A program made the translations under genes and the position numbers. Shown piece by piece: positions 24,689 through 32,695 of a stretch of 64,000 nucleotides of DNA (position 1 is its first letter; every line of letters begins with the position of its first letter). This DNA comes from Streptomyces sp. WZ-12 (GTDB lineage Bacteria > Actinomycetota > Actinomycetes > Streptomycetales > Streptomycetaceae), in the NCBI RefSeq assembly GCF_028898845.1, contig NZ_CP118574.1, positions 930,001 to 994,000 on the forward strand, given 5' to 3'. A model generated the notes under the pieces. That model worked only from the letters and a program-made list of their open reading frames with translations, was not told where the DNA came from and did not search any database.

Positions 24689-26255
24689 CGTCGCGTCCGA
24701 GGTGGCCGGCGAGGTGGTCGAGGGCGGGCGCGCCGTCGGCCACCGGCCGGGACGGGGCGAAGGACCCACCCGCCGTCCGCGGCAGCCCGTCGCAGACCTC
24801 CCGCACCACCGGCAGGGCCGCCCGGGCGAGGTCCGGAACGAGGTCCCGCGGCCGTCCGACGGCCGCGGCCAAGTCCCAGCCGTGCACCAGCATTTCGATG
24901 ACCAGTTGCTCGACGAGCCGCCGGCCGGGCGCCGGGCCGTAGCGCTGGTCGAGCATCCCGGGGCGGCGGAAGGCGGCCAGCGCACTGTGCGCGGCGGCCT
25001 GGAACGCCGCGAGGTGGTCCTCGCCGAGGTGGTCGGCGCCGGCGTCGGAGCGCGGGGCGCCGTCGGCCAGCCCGGCCCACATCAGGTTCTCCCAGACCAG
25101 GTGAGCGAGCAGGGCGCGCACGTCCCAGTCCGCACAGGGCGTCGGCAGGTCCAACTGGTCCGGACCGACCGCGCGGACGAGCTCCGCCACGGCACCCAAC
25201 GTCCGTTCGCACGCGTCGAGCACGCCGGCAGGGCGCCAGGCATCGGCACCGGCGTCGTACAGGGTGCCGAGCTCCTCGGCCCGGGCGCCGGGCGCGGGGT
25301 TGGCGCGCAGCGCGGTCCTCAGCCAGTCGCCGGGCGCCGCCATCCCCGGTCGGGCCGGCCAGCCGTTGATGACGCACATCAACTGCCAGTACCGCTCGAC
25401 CTTGGGATCCGAGACGGTCTCCAACTGCTCCCACAACACCCGACGGGCGGATGCGTCGTCGCCGTGCACGTTGTGGCGGGTGCCTGCCTGGGTGGGGATC
25501 CAGGCGGTGACGATGTCGGCGACCACCGGGTCGGCGGCGGGCGAGTCCGGCGCGATCCCGTCCCGTATCGCGGTGTTCACCCGCCGCGTCCAGTCATCGG
25601 CGAGCTGCCGGGCGTCGCTCAACGTGCGTTCGTCGTGCTCGCCCGGGGCGTGCTCGGCGGCGTAGCGGGCCATGCGCCGCATTCCGGCCCGCAGGTCCGG
25701 ATCCGCGACCAGTTCGCCGAGTTCGATCCAGGCATCGACCTGGGCGTCGGTGGGGTTGTCGGGCAGGTCCGGGGTGGCGGCCAGCAGCCCGCGGCGGTAG
25801 GTCGGTACGTCCAGGTCCCTGAGCGTTTCGGTCACGAACTCCTCGATGAGCGTGCGGCGTTCGGCGGCGGACAGGCGGGCGGCTCGGGTCATGACGGCGA
25901 GTCCTTCGGCGGTGGTGGTTCGGCGGGTGACGGAGCGCAGCACCGCCTGCTGCCTGCGCAGCGCGCGGATCTGCGCTTCCAGCGCGTCGACATGGGCCGC
26001 GGCCACCTCCGTCAGGCTGTGCTCGCGGTCGAGGACCTCGCGGATCTGCGCCAGTCCCAGTCCGAGATCCCGTAGGGTCCGGGCCAGTTCCAGGCGGGCC
26101 AGCGACGCGGAGTCGTAGACGCGGTACCCGGCGGCGGTCCGCCCGGCGGGCGGCACCACCCCCACGTCGGACCAGTGCCGGATGAGCTTCACCGACAGTC
26201 CGGTCCTCCGCGCGATCTCCCCGATGTTCCACGACACCCCGTCGTCGACGTGCAT
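24675..26255 (-). CDS. MerR regulator fused to a maleylpyruvate-isomerase-like domain
   Basis: A 526-residue fusion. Residues 1-75 are a MerR DNA-binding domain (NIGEIARRTGLSVKLIRHWS, GYRVYDSASLARL), followed by a coiled coil (EAQIRALRRQQAVLRSVTRR). A helical linker domain leads to a C-terminal mycothiol-dependent maleylpyruvate isomerase (MDMPI, TIGR03086/DinB-type) domain with LPTPCADWDVRALLAHL and EMLVHGWDLAAAVGRP, where the two His and intervening Glu are the usual metal ligands. The effector domain may sense a thiol adduct or a metal. The start was set at ATG 26255 with AAGGTGGGG upstream; an ATG at 26279 lies inside the palindrome and is less likely. Confidence 0.85.
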   Translation of the reverse strand: MHVDDGVSWNIGEIARRTGLSVKLIRHWSDVGVVPPAGRTAAGYRVYDSASLARLELARTLRDLGLGLAQIREVLDREHSLTEVAAAHVDALEAQIRALRRQQAVLRSVTRRTTTAEGLAVMTRAARLSAAERRTLIEEFVTETLRDLDVPTYRRGLLAATPDLPDNPTDAQVDAWIELGELVADPDLRAGMRRMARYAAEHAPGEHDERTLSDARQLADDWTRRVNTAIRDGIAPDSPAADPVVADIVTAWIPTQAGTRHNVHGDDASARRVLWEQLETVSDPKVERYWQLMCVINGWPARPGMAAPGDWLRTALRANPAPGARAEELGTLYDAGADAWRPAGVLDACERTLGAVAELVRAVGPDQLDLPTPCADWDVRALLAHLVWENLMWAGLADGAPRSDAGADHLGEDHLAAFQAAAHSALAAFRRPGMLDQRYGPAPGRRLVEQLVIEMLVHGWDLAAAVGRPRDLVPDLARAALPVVREVCDGLPRTAGGSFAPSRPVADGAPALDHLAGHLGRDVSRW

Positions 26256-26268
26256 GCGCCCCACCTTC

Positions 26269-26291
26269 GACTCTCCCATCGTGGGAGAGTC
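26269..26291. promoter_or_regulatory. MerR-type operator, 10-bp perfect palindrome
   Basis: GACTCTCCCA (26269-26278) and TGGGAGAGTC (26282-26291) are perfect inverted repeats separated by three bases. The dyad lies immediately upstream of the MerR-fusion start and in the spacer to the divergent epoxide hydrolase. The size and symmetry are typical of MerR-family operators lying within promoters. A second small dyad, GTTGCC-AGATC-GGCAAC, lies at 26422-26438. Confidence 0.8.
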
Positions 26292-26505
26292 AACCAGCAA
26301 CCGGCGGCTGGGAGGCACGCCGGGCGCGGCCCAGTTGATGCGGCCGGGCCGTCGCCGCAGTGATGCACTGCCAATCGGTCGTTGCTGGAATCGGTTGCTG
26401 CTGAAACTGGTTGTCGTTGAAGTTGCCAGATCGGCAACAACATTCGCGATCGGGGTGCCGTCCGTCGGACGATCGCCGCCGGACGAACCGCACACGGGAG
26501 GACCC

Positions 26506-27489
26506 ATGTCACAGACACCCACCGCCGACCTCACCCACCGCCTGGTGTCCACCCCCGCCGGCCGGACCCACCTGGTGGAACAGGGAACCGGACCATTGGT
26601 CATCCTCGTGCACGGGTTCCCGGAGTCCTGGTACTCCTGGCGCCACCAACTCCCCGCCCTGGCCGCGGCCGGCTACCGCGCGGTGGCCATCGACGTCCGC
26701 GGCTACGGGCGCTCCTCCCGGCCCGCGGCGGTGGACGCGTACCGGATGCTCGATCTGGTCGCGGACAGCGCCGCGGTGGTGGACGCCCTGGGCGAGCGGA
26801 CCGCGGCGATCGTCGGCCACGACTGGGGCGCCAACATCGCCGCGACCGCCGCGCTGGTCAGGCCCGAGGTCTTCCACGCGGTCGGCCTGCTCAGCGTGCC
26901 CTACGCCCCGCGCGGCGGACCGCGCCCCAGCGAGGTCTTCGAACGGCTCGGCGGCGAGGAGGAGTTCTACGTCTCCTACTTCCAGCAGCCGGGCCGCGCC
27001 GAGTCCGAGATCGAGCCCGATGTGCGCGGCTGGCTCGCGGGCCTCTACGCCGCGCTGTCCGGCGACACCATGCCGGCGCCGGGCGCGCCCGACCCCCACT
27101 TCGTGAGCCCCGGGGGAAGGATGCGCGACCGCTTCCCGACCGATCGACTGCCGTCCTGGCTGGACGAGGCCGAACTCGACGCCTACGCCGCCGAGTTCGA
27201 GCGGACCGGCCTGACCGGAGCCCTGAACCGCTACCGCAACATGGACCGCGACTGGGAGGAACTGGCCGCCTACGACGGCGCCCCGATCACCCAACCGTCG
27301 CTCTTCGTCGGCGGCGGCGCGGACGCCTCCACCACCTGGCTGGCCGACGCCATCGAGGCGTTCCCCACCACGATGCCCGGCCTGATGTCATCGCACGTCC
27401 TCGACGGCTGCGGCCACTGGATCCAACAGGAACGCCCGGAGGAGCTCAACCGGATCCTGCTCGACTGGCTGGCCCGCCTGCCCGCCTGA
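26506..27489 (+). CDS. Epoxide hydrolase-type alpha/beta hydrolase
   Basis: A 327-residue alpha/beta hydrolase. The oxyanion motif HGFPESWYSWRHQ and nucleophile motif VGHDWGAN (Asp106 as nucleophile) are characteristic of soluble epoxide hydrolases, with the catalytic His in DGCGHWIQQERP. It would open epoxides to diols through a covalent ester intermediate, probably in detoxification. Haloalkane dehalogenase is the alternative. The ATG at 26506 is preceded by GGGAGGA. It is divergent from the MerR-MDMPI fusion and probably belongs to its regulon. Its 3' end overlaps the convergent lanC-like gene by 44 bases. Confidence 0.92.
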   Translation: MSQTPTADLTHRLVSTPAGRTHLVEQGTGPLVILVHGFPESWYSWRHQLPALAAAGYRAVAIDVRGYGRSSRPAAVDAYRMLDLVADSAAVVDALGERTAAIVGHDWGANIAATAALVRPEVFHAVGLLSVPYAPRGGPRPSEVFERLGGEEEFYVSYFQQPGRAESEIEPDVRGWLAGLYAALSGDTMPAPGAPDPHFVSPGGRMRDRFPTDRLPSWLDEAELDAYAAEFERTGLTGALNRYRNMDRDWEELAAYDGAPITQPSLFVGGGADASTTWLADAIEAFPTTMPGLMSSHVLDGCGHWIQQERPEELNRILLDWLARLPA

Positions 27490-28822
27490 CGCCTGCCTGG
27501 CGGACGGCCGCACCCGCCCGCGGTGCCTGGCCGGGCAACGTCCGGTTCCACCCTGCCTGGCTCACCGCCGGCTGGTCCGGCCAGGTCACCGCGTAAGCCG
27601 GATCACCGCCGCGGCTGATCCGGACGAAGCGCAGCAGTTCGCGCACGATGCCGGCGTTGCCAGCCGCCCAACCGGTCCTGGGTTCAAGGGAGTTCGGGGT
27701 GGACCGGGGGTCGAGGTTCGACCACCGGACGCCGTCCGCGTCCCGGGTCGCGCGGGAGACGAGGTCCGTGACCAGTCGGCGCGCGAAGTGCGGGCGGTCA
27801 CCCTGCTCCACCATCCGGTCGCAGGCCAACGCCAGGACGCCGGCGGTGCCGCAGCACCGACCGTTGTTGTCCCAGAAGCCGGGCCGCAGCCGGCGCGGCA
27901 GGCCGGAGTGGGTGAGGGTGTGCCAGCAGCGGTCGGCCAGGCCCTGCCAGCCGGTCTCGTCGAGCGCGTCCCGGAGCAGCCGGAAGACCTGGGCGTCGCC
28001 GGCCGGGCCGTGGCACCAGCCGTAGCTGTAGCGTTCGATGAGCTCGTGGCGTTGCCGCGGATCGGAGTGCGGGACGAGGAAGCCGGCCGGGCCGGCGTCG
28101 TTGCGCGCTACGACGCCGGCCATGCCCTCCCGCGCCAGCTCGATCATGTCGGTGCGGCCGGCGACCCGGCCGATGCGGACCAGCGCGTAGGCGATGCCGA
28201 GCGTGCCGTGTGACATGTGGTGGTACCGCCAGGACCACCCCGTGCGCGACTCCCACTGCACACCGGCCGCGTTCCCCGAACTCCGTTCGGCCGTGCGCAG
28301 ATAGGGCTCCACCGCGAGCACGGCCAGGTCGAGGTCGCCGGCCGCGAGCGCGCCCAGGCCGATGCCGGCGTTGCCGCCGATCAGATCGAACCAGTCACCC
28401 CAGCGCGTCCCGTCGAACCGGGCGCGCACCGACGCAAGCGCCCGATCCGCGGCACCGGCGGCGTCCGGAGCGCCCAGTTCGTCATCGACCGCCCGCAACA
28501 CGAACGCCAGCCCCGCCAGCCCGCCGTACAGGGAGCTGTTCGCGCAGTCCTCCACCGCGGCGGACACGCTGCGGGCGGCGCGCAGGGCGGCGTCACCGTA
28601 GCGGTCGTCGCCGAAGTGCCGCCGCGCTTCCAGGAGTACGGGAACAATTCCGGCCGTGCCGCCGTAGAGGGCGGGGTCGGGCTCGTCCCCGGAAGGGGTG
28701 CCGGCCCAGGCCAGTCCGTCGCCGTCGACCTGCCGCGCGCACCGCAACAACCACCGCAGGGCATCCGCCGCCAACGCCTCGGCCTCGTCCACCGCTGCCC
28801 GCGCCCCGCCCGCCGCCGTCAT
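27446..28822 (-). CDS. LanC-like cyclase (lanthionine synthetase C family)
   Basis: A 458-residue protein with seven G-x-x-G repeats, which mark the alpha/alpha toroid of LanC proteins: YGGTAG, YGGLAG, IGGNAG, SHGTLG, CHGPAG, CCGTAG and AAGNAG. The zinc site reads YGWCHGPAGD (C270) and NNGRCCGTAGV (C323-C324), so a Cys replaces the usual His in the CHG motif. LanC enzymes add peptide cysteine thiols to dehydroalanine or dehydrobutyrine. No dehydratase is adjacent, so this is an orphan. It is divergent from an ABC exporter and two micro-ORFs. The ATG at 28822 has GAGTGGGG upstream. Substrate unknown. Confidence 0.9.
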   Translation of the reverse strand: MTAAGGARAAVDEAEALAADALRWLLRCARQVDGDGLAWAGTPSGDEPDPALYGGTAGIVPVLLEARRHFGDDRYGDAALRAARSVSAAVEDCANSSLYGGLAGLAFVLRAVDDELGAPDAAGAADRALASVRARFDGTRWGDWFDLIGGNAGIGLGALAAGDLDLAVLAVEPYLRTAERSSGNAAGVQWESRTGWSWRYHHMSHGTLGIAYALVRIGRVAGRTDMIELAREGMAGVVARNDAGPAGFLVPHSDPRQRHELIERYSYGWCHGPAGDAQVFRLLRDALDETGWQGLADRCWHTLTHSGLPRRLRPGFWDNNGRCCGTAGVLALACDRMVEQGDRPHFARRLVTDLVSRATRDADGVRWSNLDPRSTPNSLEPRTGWAAGNAGIVRELLRFVRISRGGDPAYAVTWPDQPAVSQAGWNRTLPGQAPRAGAAVRQAGVRRAGGPASRAGSG

Positions 28823-29075
28823 GTCCCCACTCTGGCACGCGACACGGAACCCGCCCAGACGGCGAACGCGCCGAGACCCGAACGGCGAACGCCGGCGTTT
28901 CGGCCATGGACGCCCCCGCAGCGACCCGCTGCCCGTAAGGGTCGATGCACCCGGAACGAACGTCTTTTCGCTTCCTTGTGGGGCTCGCACCGCGTCCGAA
29001 ATACGTGAGTTCGAAATTCCCGGTCCACTCGTTGGGCATACCGACACCCCCCAACTCCCGCGACCGGAGGCCGCC
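28823..29075. other. Divergent promoter region of lanC-like and exporter loci
   Basis: This spacer separates the lanC-like start from the first plus-strand micro-ORF. Bases 28960-29030 are AT-richer than the surroundings (CGTCTTTTCGCTTCC; GAAATACGTGAGTTCGAAATTCC) and could carry promoters for both directions. A minus-strand frame from ATG 29039 is open across the lanC start, but it becomes an antisense-type shadow and is not annotated. Confidence 0.45.
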
Positions 29076-29228
29076 GTGTACCCGCTCCCCCCTTGTGCGA
29101 CCACTCCTCTACCTGCCGCCTCGGATCAGCACGCGCCCTGCCAGGGCCGAGGCACCGTTCCTCCGCGCACCCATCGCGCCGCCGGCGCGTTCCGCTCGGC
29201 ACTGCCGGATACGGGGTGGTCGGCATGA
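29076..29228 (+). CDS. Putative 50-residue peptide, coupled to ABC exporter
   Basis: A GTG at 29076, with GGAGG ending five bases upstream, opens a 50-codon frame that stops at 29228 and overlaps the exporter ATG by four bases (ATGA). The predicted peptide starts MYPLPPCATTPLPAASDQHA, continues PCQGRGTVPP and ends SALPDTGWSA. It has two cysteines and many Thr/Ser residues. Translational coupling and the neighbouring LanC-like enzyme make a modified-peptide precursor possible, but the cysteines are N-terminal, unlike most leader-core layouts. A leader peptide for exporter translation is an alternative. No homologue recognised. Confidence 0.35.
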   Translation: MYPLPPCATTPLPAASDQHAPCQGRGTVPPRTHRAAGAFRSALPDTGWSA

Positions 29229-31246
29229 GCGAACCCACCGACCCGTCCACCGGCAACGTCCCCAAGCCGCGCACCACTTCGCCGCCGTCGAGCCCCGCCA
29301 ACGGCGCGTCAGGCAACCGACCTCATGTCGCCGCTCCGCCCAACACCGCTGCGGTGACGGCAGGTTCGGGGGCGGAGATGCGGTACGTGGACCTGACCGG
29401 CAGTCGGGAGGCGGCCGGCCGCGCCATCCGGATGAGCGACATGGCCAAACGGCTACCGCAGTTGGTGCGCCGGTCGTTGGCGCTCGCCTGGCGGGTCGAC
29501 CGCGCGGCGACCGTCGGGCTGCTGCTGTGCCAAGGAGCCACCGGTGTGATGCAGGCCCTGGGACTGGTCGCGATCAGCGGCACCCTGACCGCGCTGTTGA
29601 CCAGCGGGGACATCTACCAACGACTGCTGCATGCCTGGCCGTCGGTGGTCCTCCTCGCCGGTGCTGCCGGAGTGCGTGCGCTGTTGGGGATCACCGTCAC
29701 CTGGCTCTCCTCCCGGCTCGGCCCGCTGATGTCGCGCGAGGCCGAGCAGATGCTGCTCACCGGCTGCGCGGAGGTGGAGCTGTCCGCCTACGACGAGCCC
29801 GACTTCAACCGCGACCGGGAGGCCGCCGACCGCGGGGCGCAGGTCACCGGGGACCTGATCAACGAGGGGCAGGACCTGATCGCCTCGGCGGCGTCGTTCC
29901 TCGCCGGGGCGGTCGTGCTGGCCGGGGTGCACTGGGCGCTGCTGCCGCTCCTGGTGGCGGCCAGTCTGCCGCAGGCCGTGGCGCAGGTCAGCGCCGCGCG
30001 GGTGCGGTACCTGGCCAACCTGCGCAGCAACGGCGATGCCCGCATGCTGTCGGTGCTGCGGTGGCACATCTTCACGCGGGAGGCCGCCGACCAGATCCGT
30101 GCCGGCACCATGGCCGGCTTCCTGTCCGACCGGTACCGGCAGACGGTCGCCCGGATCAACCGCGAGGACCGGGCCGCGGCCGACAAGAGCGCCCGCATGT
30201 CCCTGACCGGCTCGCTCTGCGGCGGCCTGGGATCGGCCCTGGTGTGGGCGGCAGTTGTGTGGCTGCTCGCGACCGGGCACATCAGCGTAGGGCACGCGGG
30301 GACGGCGGTCTTCGCCCTCCAGACGGTGGGACAGTCGGTCCGCGGACTGGTCGCCATCGGGGCACGTGCCGTGCGCACGGGCCTGTACATGGATGACTGG
30401 AGCGGCTTCTTGGACAAGGCGGGCGGGTTCCGCATGTCCCGCGGCGCGGTCCGGCCCCGGCCGCCACGGGAGATCGAGCTCAGGGCCGTCTCCCACCGCT
30501 ACGCCGGCAAGGGCCGCGACGCGCTGTCCGGCGTCTCGCTCACCCTGCGCCGGGGCGAGGTCACCGCCCTGGTCGGCTTCAACGGATCGGGCAAGTCAAC
30601 GCTGTCGAAGCTGGCCAGCGGTCTGTACTTGCCGACAGAAGGTCAGGTGCTGTGGGACGGCGTCCCCACCGGCGACGCCGACCCGCAGGCCCTGTGGCAA
30701 CAAGTCGCCCTGGTGCCACAGGACTACGCGCACTGGCCGCTGACGGTCCGGGAGAACATCACCCTCGGGCAGCCCTCGCCCCGCGGCGACGTCGCGGTGC
30801 GCGAGGCGTGCGCGGCCGCCGGAGCCGACGAGGTCGTCGACAAGCTGGGAGCCGGCCTGGACACCCTCCTGGCCCGCGAGTGGCTCAACGGGGAGGAGCT
30901 CAGTGGCGGCCAGTGGCAACGCATCGCCCTCGGGCGGGCGTTCTTCCGCCAGGCAGGCTTGTTGGTACTGGACGAGCCGACCGCCAACCTGGACCCCCGG
31001 GCCGAGTACCGCATCTTCCAACGGCTGCGGGACCTGGCGCAGGACCGCGTGGTGCTGCTGGTGACCCACCGCATCACCAACGTGGCCGTGGCCGACCGGA
31101 TCGTGGTCCTCGACGAGGGCAACGTCGTGCAGGAGGGCACCTACCAGCAACTCGCCCACGAACCTGGCCTGTTCCAGCAACTGCTGTCGTACCAGGTCAC
31201 ATCCGGCACCGACGAAGGCACCGACACCAAGGAGCTCTCCCCGTGA
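29225..31246 (+). CDS. ABC exporter, fused membrane and ATPase domains
   Basis: A 673-residue half-transporter. An unusual Pro/Ser/Thr-rich N-terminal extension of about 75 residues precedes the membrane domain (about residues 95-400, with helices such as GLLLCQGATGVMQALGLVAI and SFLAGAVVLAGVHWALLPLL). The ATPase domain has Walker A GFNGSGKST, signature LSGGQWQRIALGRAFF, Walker B LLVLDEPTANLD and the switch histidine in VTHRITN. It resembles bacteriocin/lipid exporters without a peptidase domain. The ATG at 29225 overlaps the upstream micro-ORF and its end overlaps a 69-codon frame. It probably exports a peptide or other product linked to the divergent LanC-like enzyme. Confidence 0.88.
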   Translation: MSEPTDPSTGNVPKPRTTSPPSSPANGASGNRPHVAAPPNTAAVTAGSGAEMRYVDLTGSREAAGRAIRMSDMAKRLPQLVRRSLALAWRVDRAATVGLLLCQGATGVMQALGLVAISGTLTALLTSGDIYQRLLHAWPSVVLLAGAAGVRALLGITVTWLSSRLGPLMSREAEQMLLTGCAEVELSAYDEPDFNRDREAADRGAQVTGDLINEGQDLIASAASFLAGAVVLAGVHWALLPLLVAASLPQAVAQVSAARVRYLANLRSNGDARMLSVLRWHIFTREAADQIRAGTMAGFLSDRYRQTVARINREDRAAADKSARMSLTGSLCGGLGSALVWAAVVWLLATGHISVGHAGTAVFALQTVGQSVRGLVAIGARAVRTGLYMDDWSGFLDKAGGFRMSRGAVRPRPPREIELRAVSHRYAGKGRDALSGVSLTLRRGEVTALVGFNGSGKSTLSKLASGLYLPTEGQVLWDGVPTGDADPQALWQQVALVPQDYAHWPLTVRENITLGQPSPRGDVAVREACAAAGADEVVDKLGAGLDTLLAREWLNGEELSGGQWQRIALGRAFFRQAGLLVLDEPTANLDPRAEYRIFQRLRDLAQDRVVLLVTHRITNVAVADRIVVLDEGNVVQEGTYQQLAHEPGLFQQLLSYQVTSGTDEGTDTKELSP

Positions 31247-31452
31247 CCGAGACCCGTACGCCAAACCGGGCGCCCCGCCCCGCCCGCGGCTCGCCTTCCG
31301 CGCACTCAACGCCCCACCGAGTCCACGGCTGGGGCGAAGAGGAGCACCGCCAGGCAAGACTGGCGGCCCACCTCGCCCACACTCACTGGGGCATCCCGCA
31401 CGCCGCCCGCTCGGCGATCGCGGAACTGCCCGCGGGCGGTTGCCACATGTAG
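31243..31452 (+). CDS. Putative 69-residue peptide, coupled to ABC exporter
   Basis: A GTG at 31243 overlaps the exporter stop (GTGA) and opens a 69-codon frame ending at 31452. The product is Arg/His/Ala-rich (TPHRVHGWGEEEHRQARLAA, then HLAHTHWGIPHAARSAIAEL) and ends PAGGCHM, with a single cysteine three residues from the C-terminus. A ribosome site may be supplied by GGAGCTCTCC. The overlap and the terminator after it suggest a real third cistron. A metal-binding helper, a RiPP-like precursor or a small regulator are all possible; I recognise no family. Confidence 0.5.
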   Translation: MTETRTPNRAPRPARGSPSAHSTPHRVHGWGEEEHRQARLAAHLAHTHWGIPHAARSAIAELPAGGCHM

Positions 31453-31524
31453 CACCGTGGCATGCGCGACGCCCGTCGCGGGTAGGGCGGGCTGCCAGGC
31501 GGGCGCGCGCACGTCACCGCTCGC

Positions 31525-31562
31525 CGCCCCGCCACCCACCGCATCCGGCGGGTGGCGGGGCG
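31525..31562. terminator. 13-bp perfect hairpin between convergent genes
   Basis: CGCCCCGCCACCC and GGGTGGCGGGGCG pair perfectly around a 12-base loop. The hairpin separates the exporter locus from the convergent beta-lactamase gene and can act in both directions. Confidence 0.75.
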
Positions 31563-31603
31563 GGCCGCGGCCGTCAGCAGGGTTCGTGTGCAGGGCCGGG
31601 GCG

Positions 31604-32542
31604 CTACTCGCCCGGGGCGAGGGTTCGGGCGAGGATGCGCGCCGCGTCGGCGATCAGCCCGTCGCTCGGCGGTGCGTCCTGAGTGGTCTTCGACGTCAGC
31701 ACGATCAGCACCAGGGGCGTCCGCTTCGTCGTCCAGACTACGCCGATGTCGTTGGCGACCCCGTAGGAGCCGGTGCCCGTCTTGTCCGCGACGACCCAGC
31801 CGTCCGGCACTCCGGCGCGGATCCGCTCGTCGCCGGTGGTGTTGCCCTTCAACCAGCCGATGAACCGGTCGCGTTGGGCGTCGTTCAGGGCCCGGCCCAC
31901 GGCCAGGCGCGCGAAGCCGTTGCCGTACGCCTCCGGTGTGGTGGTGTCGCGGAGGTCGCCGGGAATGGCGGTGTTGAGCTCGGGTTCCCAACGGTCCAGG
32001 CGGCTCGTCGGGTCGCCCAGCGAGCGGAAGAACCGGGTGAGGCCGGGCGGGCCGCCGAGTTGGCGGAGCAGGAGGTTGCCGGCCGCGTTGTCGCTGTACC
32101 GGATCGTTGCCGCGCACAGGTCGCCGACCGTCATGCCGGTGTCGACGTGCTGTTCGGTGATCGGGGAGTGCGGCAGGATGTCGGCCGGCGGGTAGTGGAT
32201 CATCTTGTCCAACGGGGCGCAGTGGCCGTGATCGCGCAGCACCGCCGCCGCGGCGAACGCCTTGAACGTCGAGCACATGGCGAACCGCTCCTGCGCCCGG
32301 TGGGACACGGCCTGTCCGGTGCTGATGTTGCGGGCGTACACGCCCAGGCGTGCGCCGTACTTGCGCTCAAGCGCACGCAATTCGCGGGTGGTGCCTGGCA
32401 GTTGACTGCCTGGTGCGGTGGTTGCCGAGGCGGCCGTCGCGGGTGCGGCGGAGGCGGTGGCGGTGGTGGCGAGGACGGCGGCGGACGCCGCGAGGCCGGC
32501 CTTGAGGAGGCCGCGGCGGGGCAGAGGGGTGGCGTTGGACAT
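31604..32542 (-). CDS. blaL: Class A beta-lactamase, Tat-exported
   Basis: A 312-residue class A serine beta-lactamase. The export signal has a twin-arginine motif (PRRGLLKAGLAASAAV). Catalytic motifs are complete: S91-T-F-K94 (SxxK), S150-D-N152 (SDN), E186-P-E-L-N190 (Glu166 motif, ExxLN) and K254-T-G. It hydrolyses penicillins and probably early cephalosporins outside the cell. The ATG at 32542 is preceded by GGGAGAAC. It is divergent from a LysR-type activator followed by a BlaB-like gene, as in Streptomyces cacaoi blaL-blaA-blaB, so beta-lactam-inducible expression is likely. Confidence 0.94.
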   Translation of the reverse strand: MSNATPLPRRGLLKAGLAASAAVLATTATASAAPATAASATTAPGSQLPGTTRELRALERKYGARLGVYARNISTGQAVSHRAQERFAMCSTFKAFAAAAVLRDHGHCAPLDKMIHYPPADILPHSPITEQHVDTGMTVGDLCAATIRYSDNAAGNLLLRQLGGPPGLTRFFRSLGDPTSRLDRWEPELNTAIPGDLRDTTTPEAYGNGFARLAVGRALNDAQRDRFIGWLKGNTTGDERIRAGVPDGWVVADKTGTGSYGVANDIGVVWTTKRTPLVLIVLTSKTTQDAPPSDGLIADAARILARTLAPGE

Positions 32543-32656
32543 GCGCAGAGTTCTCCCGTGATCGTCGTCGTCAGGCGGGCCGGCCCGGCGAGCGTGCCCG
32601 GACCGACTGTGACGGGAGTCAGCGAAACAGTCACCCACCGCTCATGTCCAAGAGTG

Positions 32657-32681
32657 AATATTGAACGCCTCAGAACATATT
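32657..32681. promoter_or_regulatory. Candidate LysR binding site between bla and lysR
   Basis: An AT-rich pocket in the divergent spacer carries AATAT (32657-32661) and ATATT (32677-32681) as inverted arms 15 bases apart, containing T-N11-A-like spacing. It lies 15 bases before the LysR start and about 115 from the beta-lactamase start, as expected for an AmpR/BlaA-type operator. Inferred from position and symmetry. Confidence 0.5.
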
Positions 32682-32695
32682 GATATGACTGCTGG

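Noticed and set aside
28593..29039. Minus-strand open frame beginning MPNEWTGNFELTYF upstream of and overlapping the lanC-like start
   Set aside because: The N-terminus looks protein-like and has a purine-rich upstream sequence. The frame then runs out of phase through the lanC-like gene with low-complexity Arg/Gly composition, so at most a short upstream peptide could be real.
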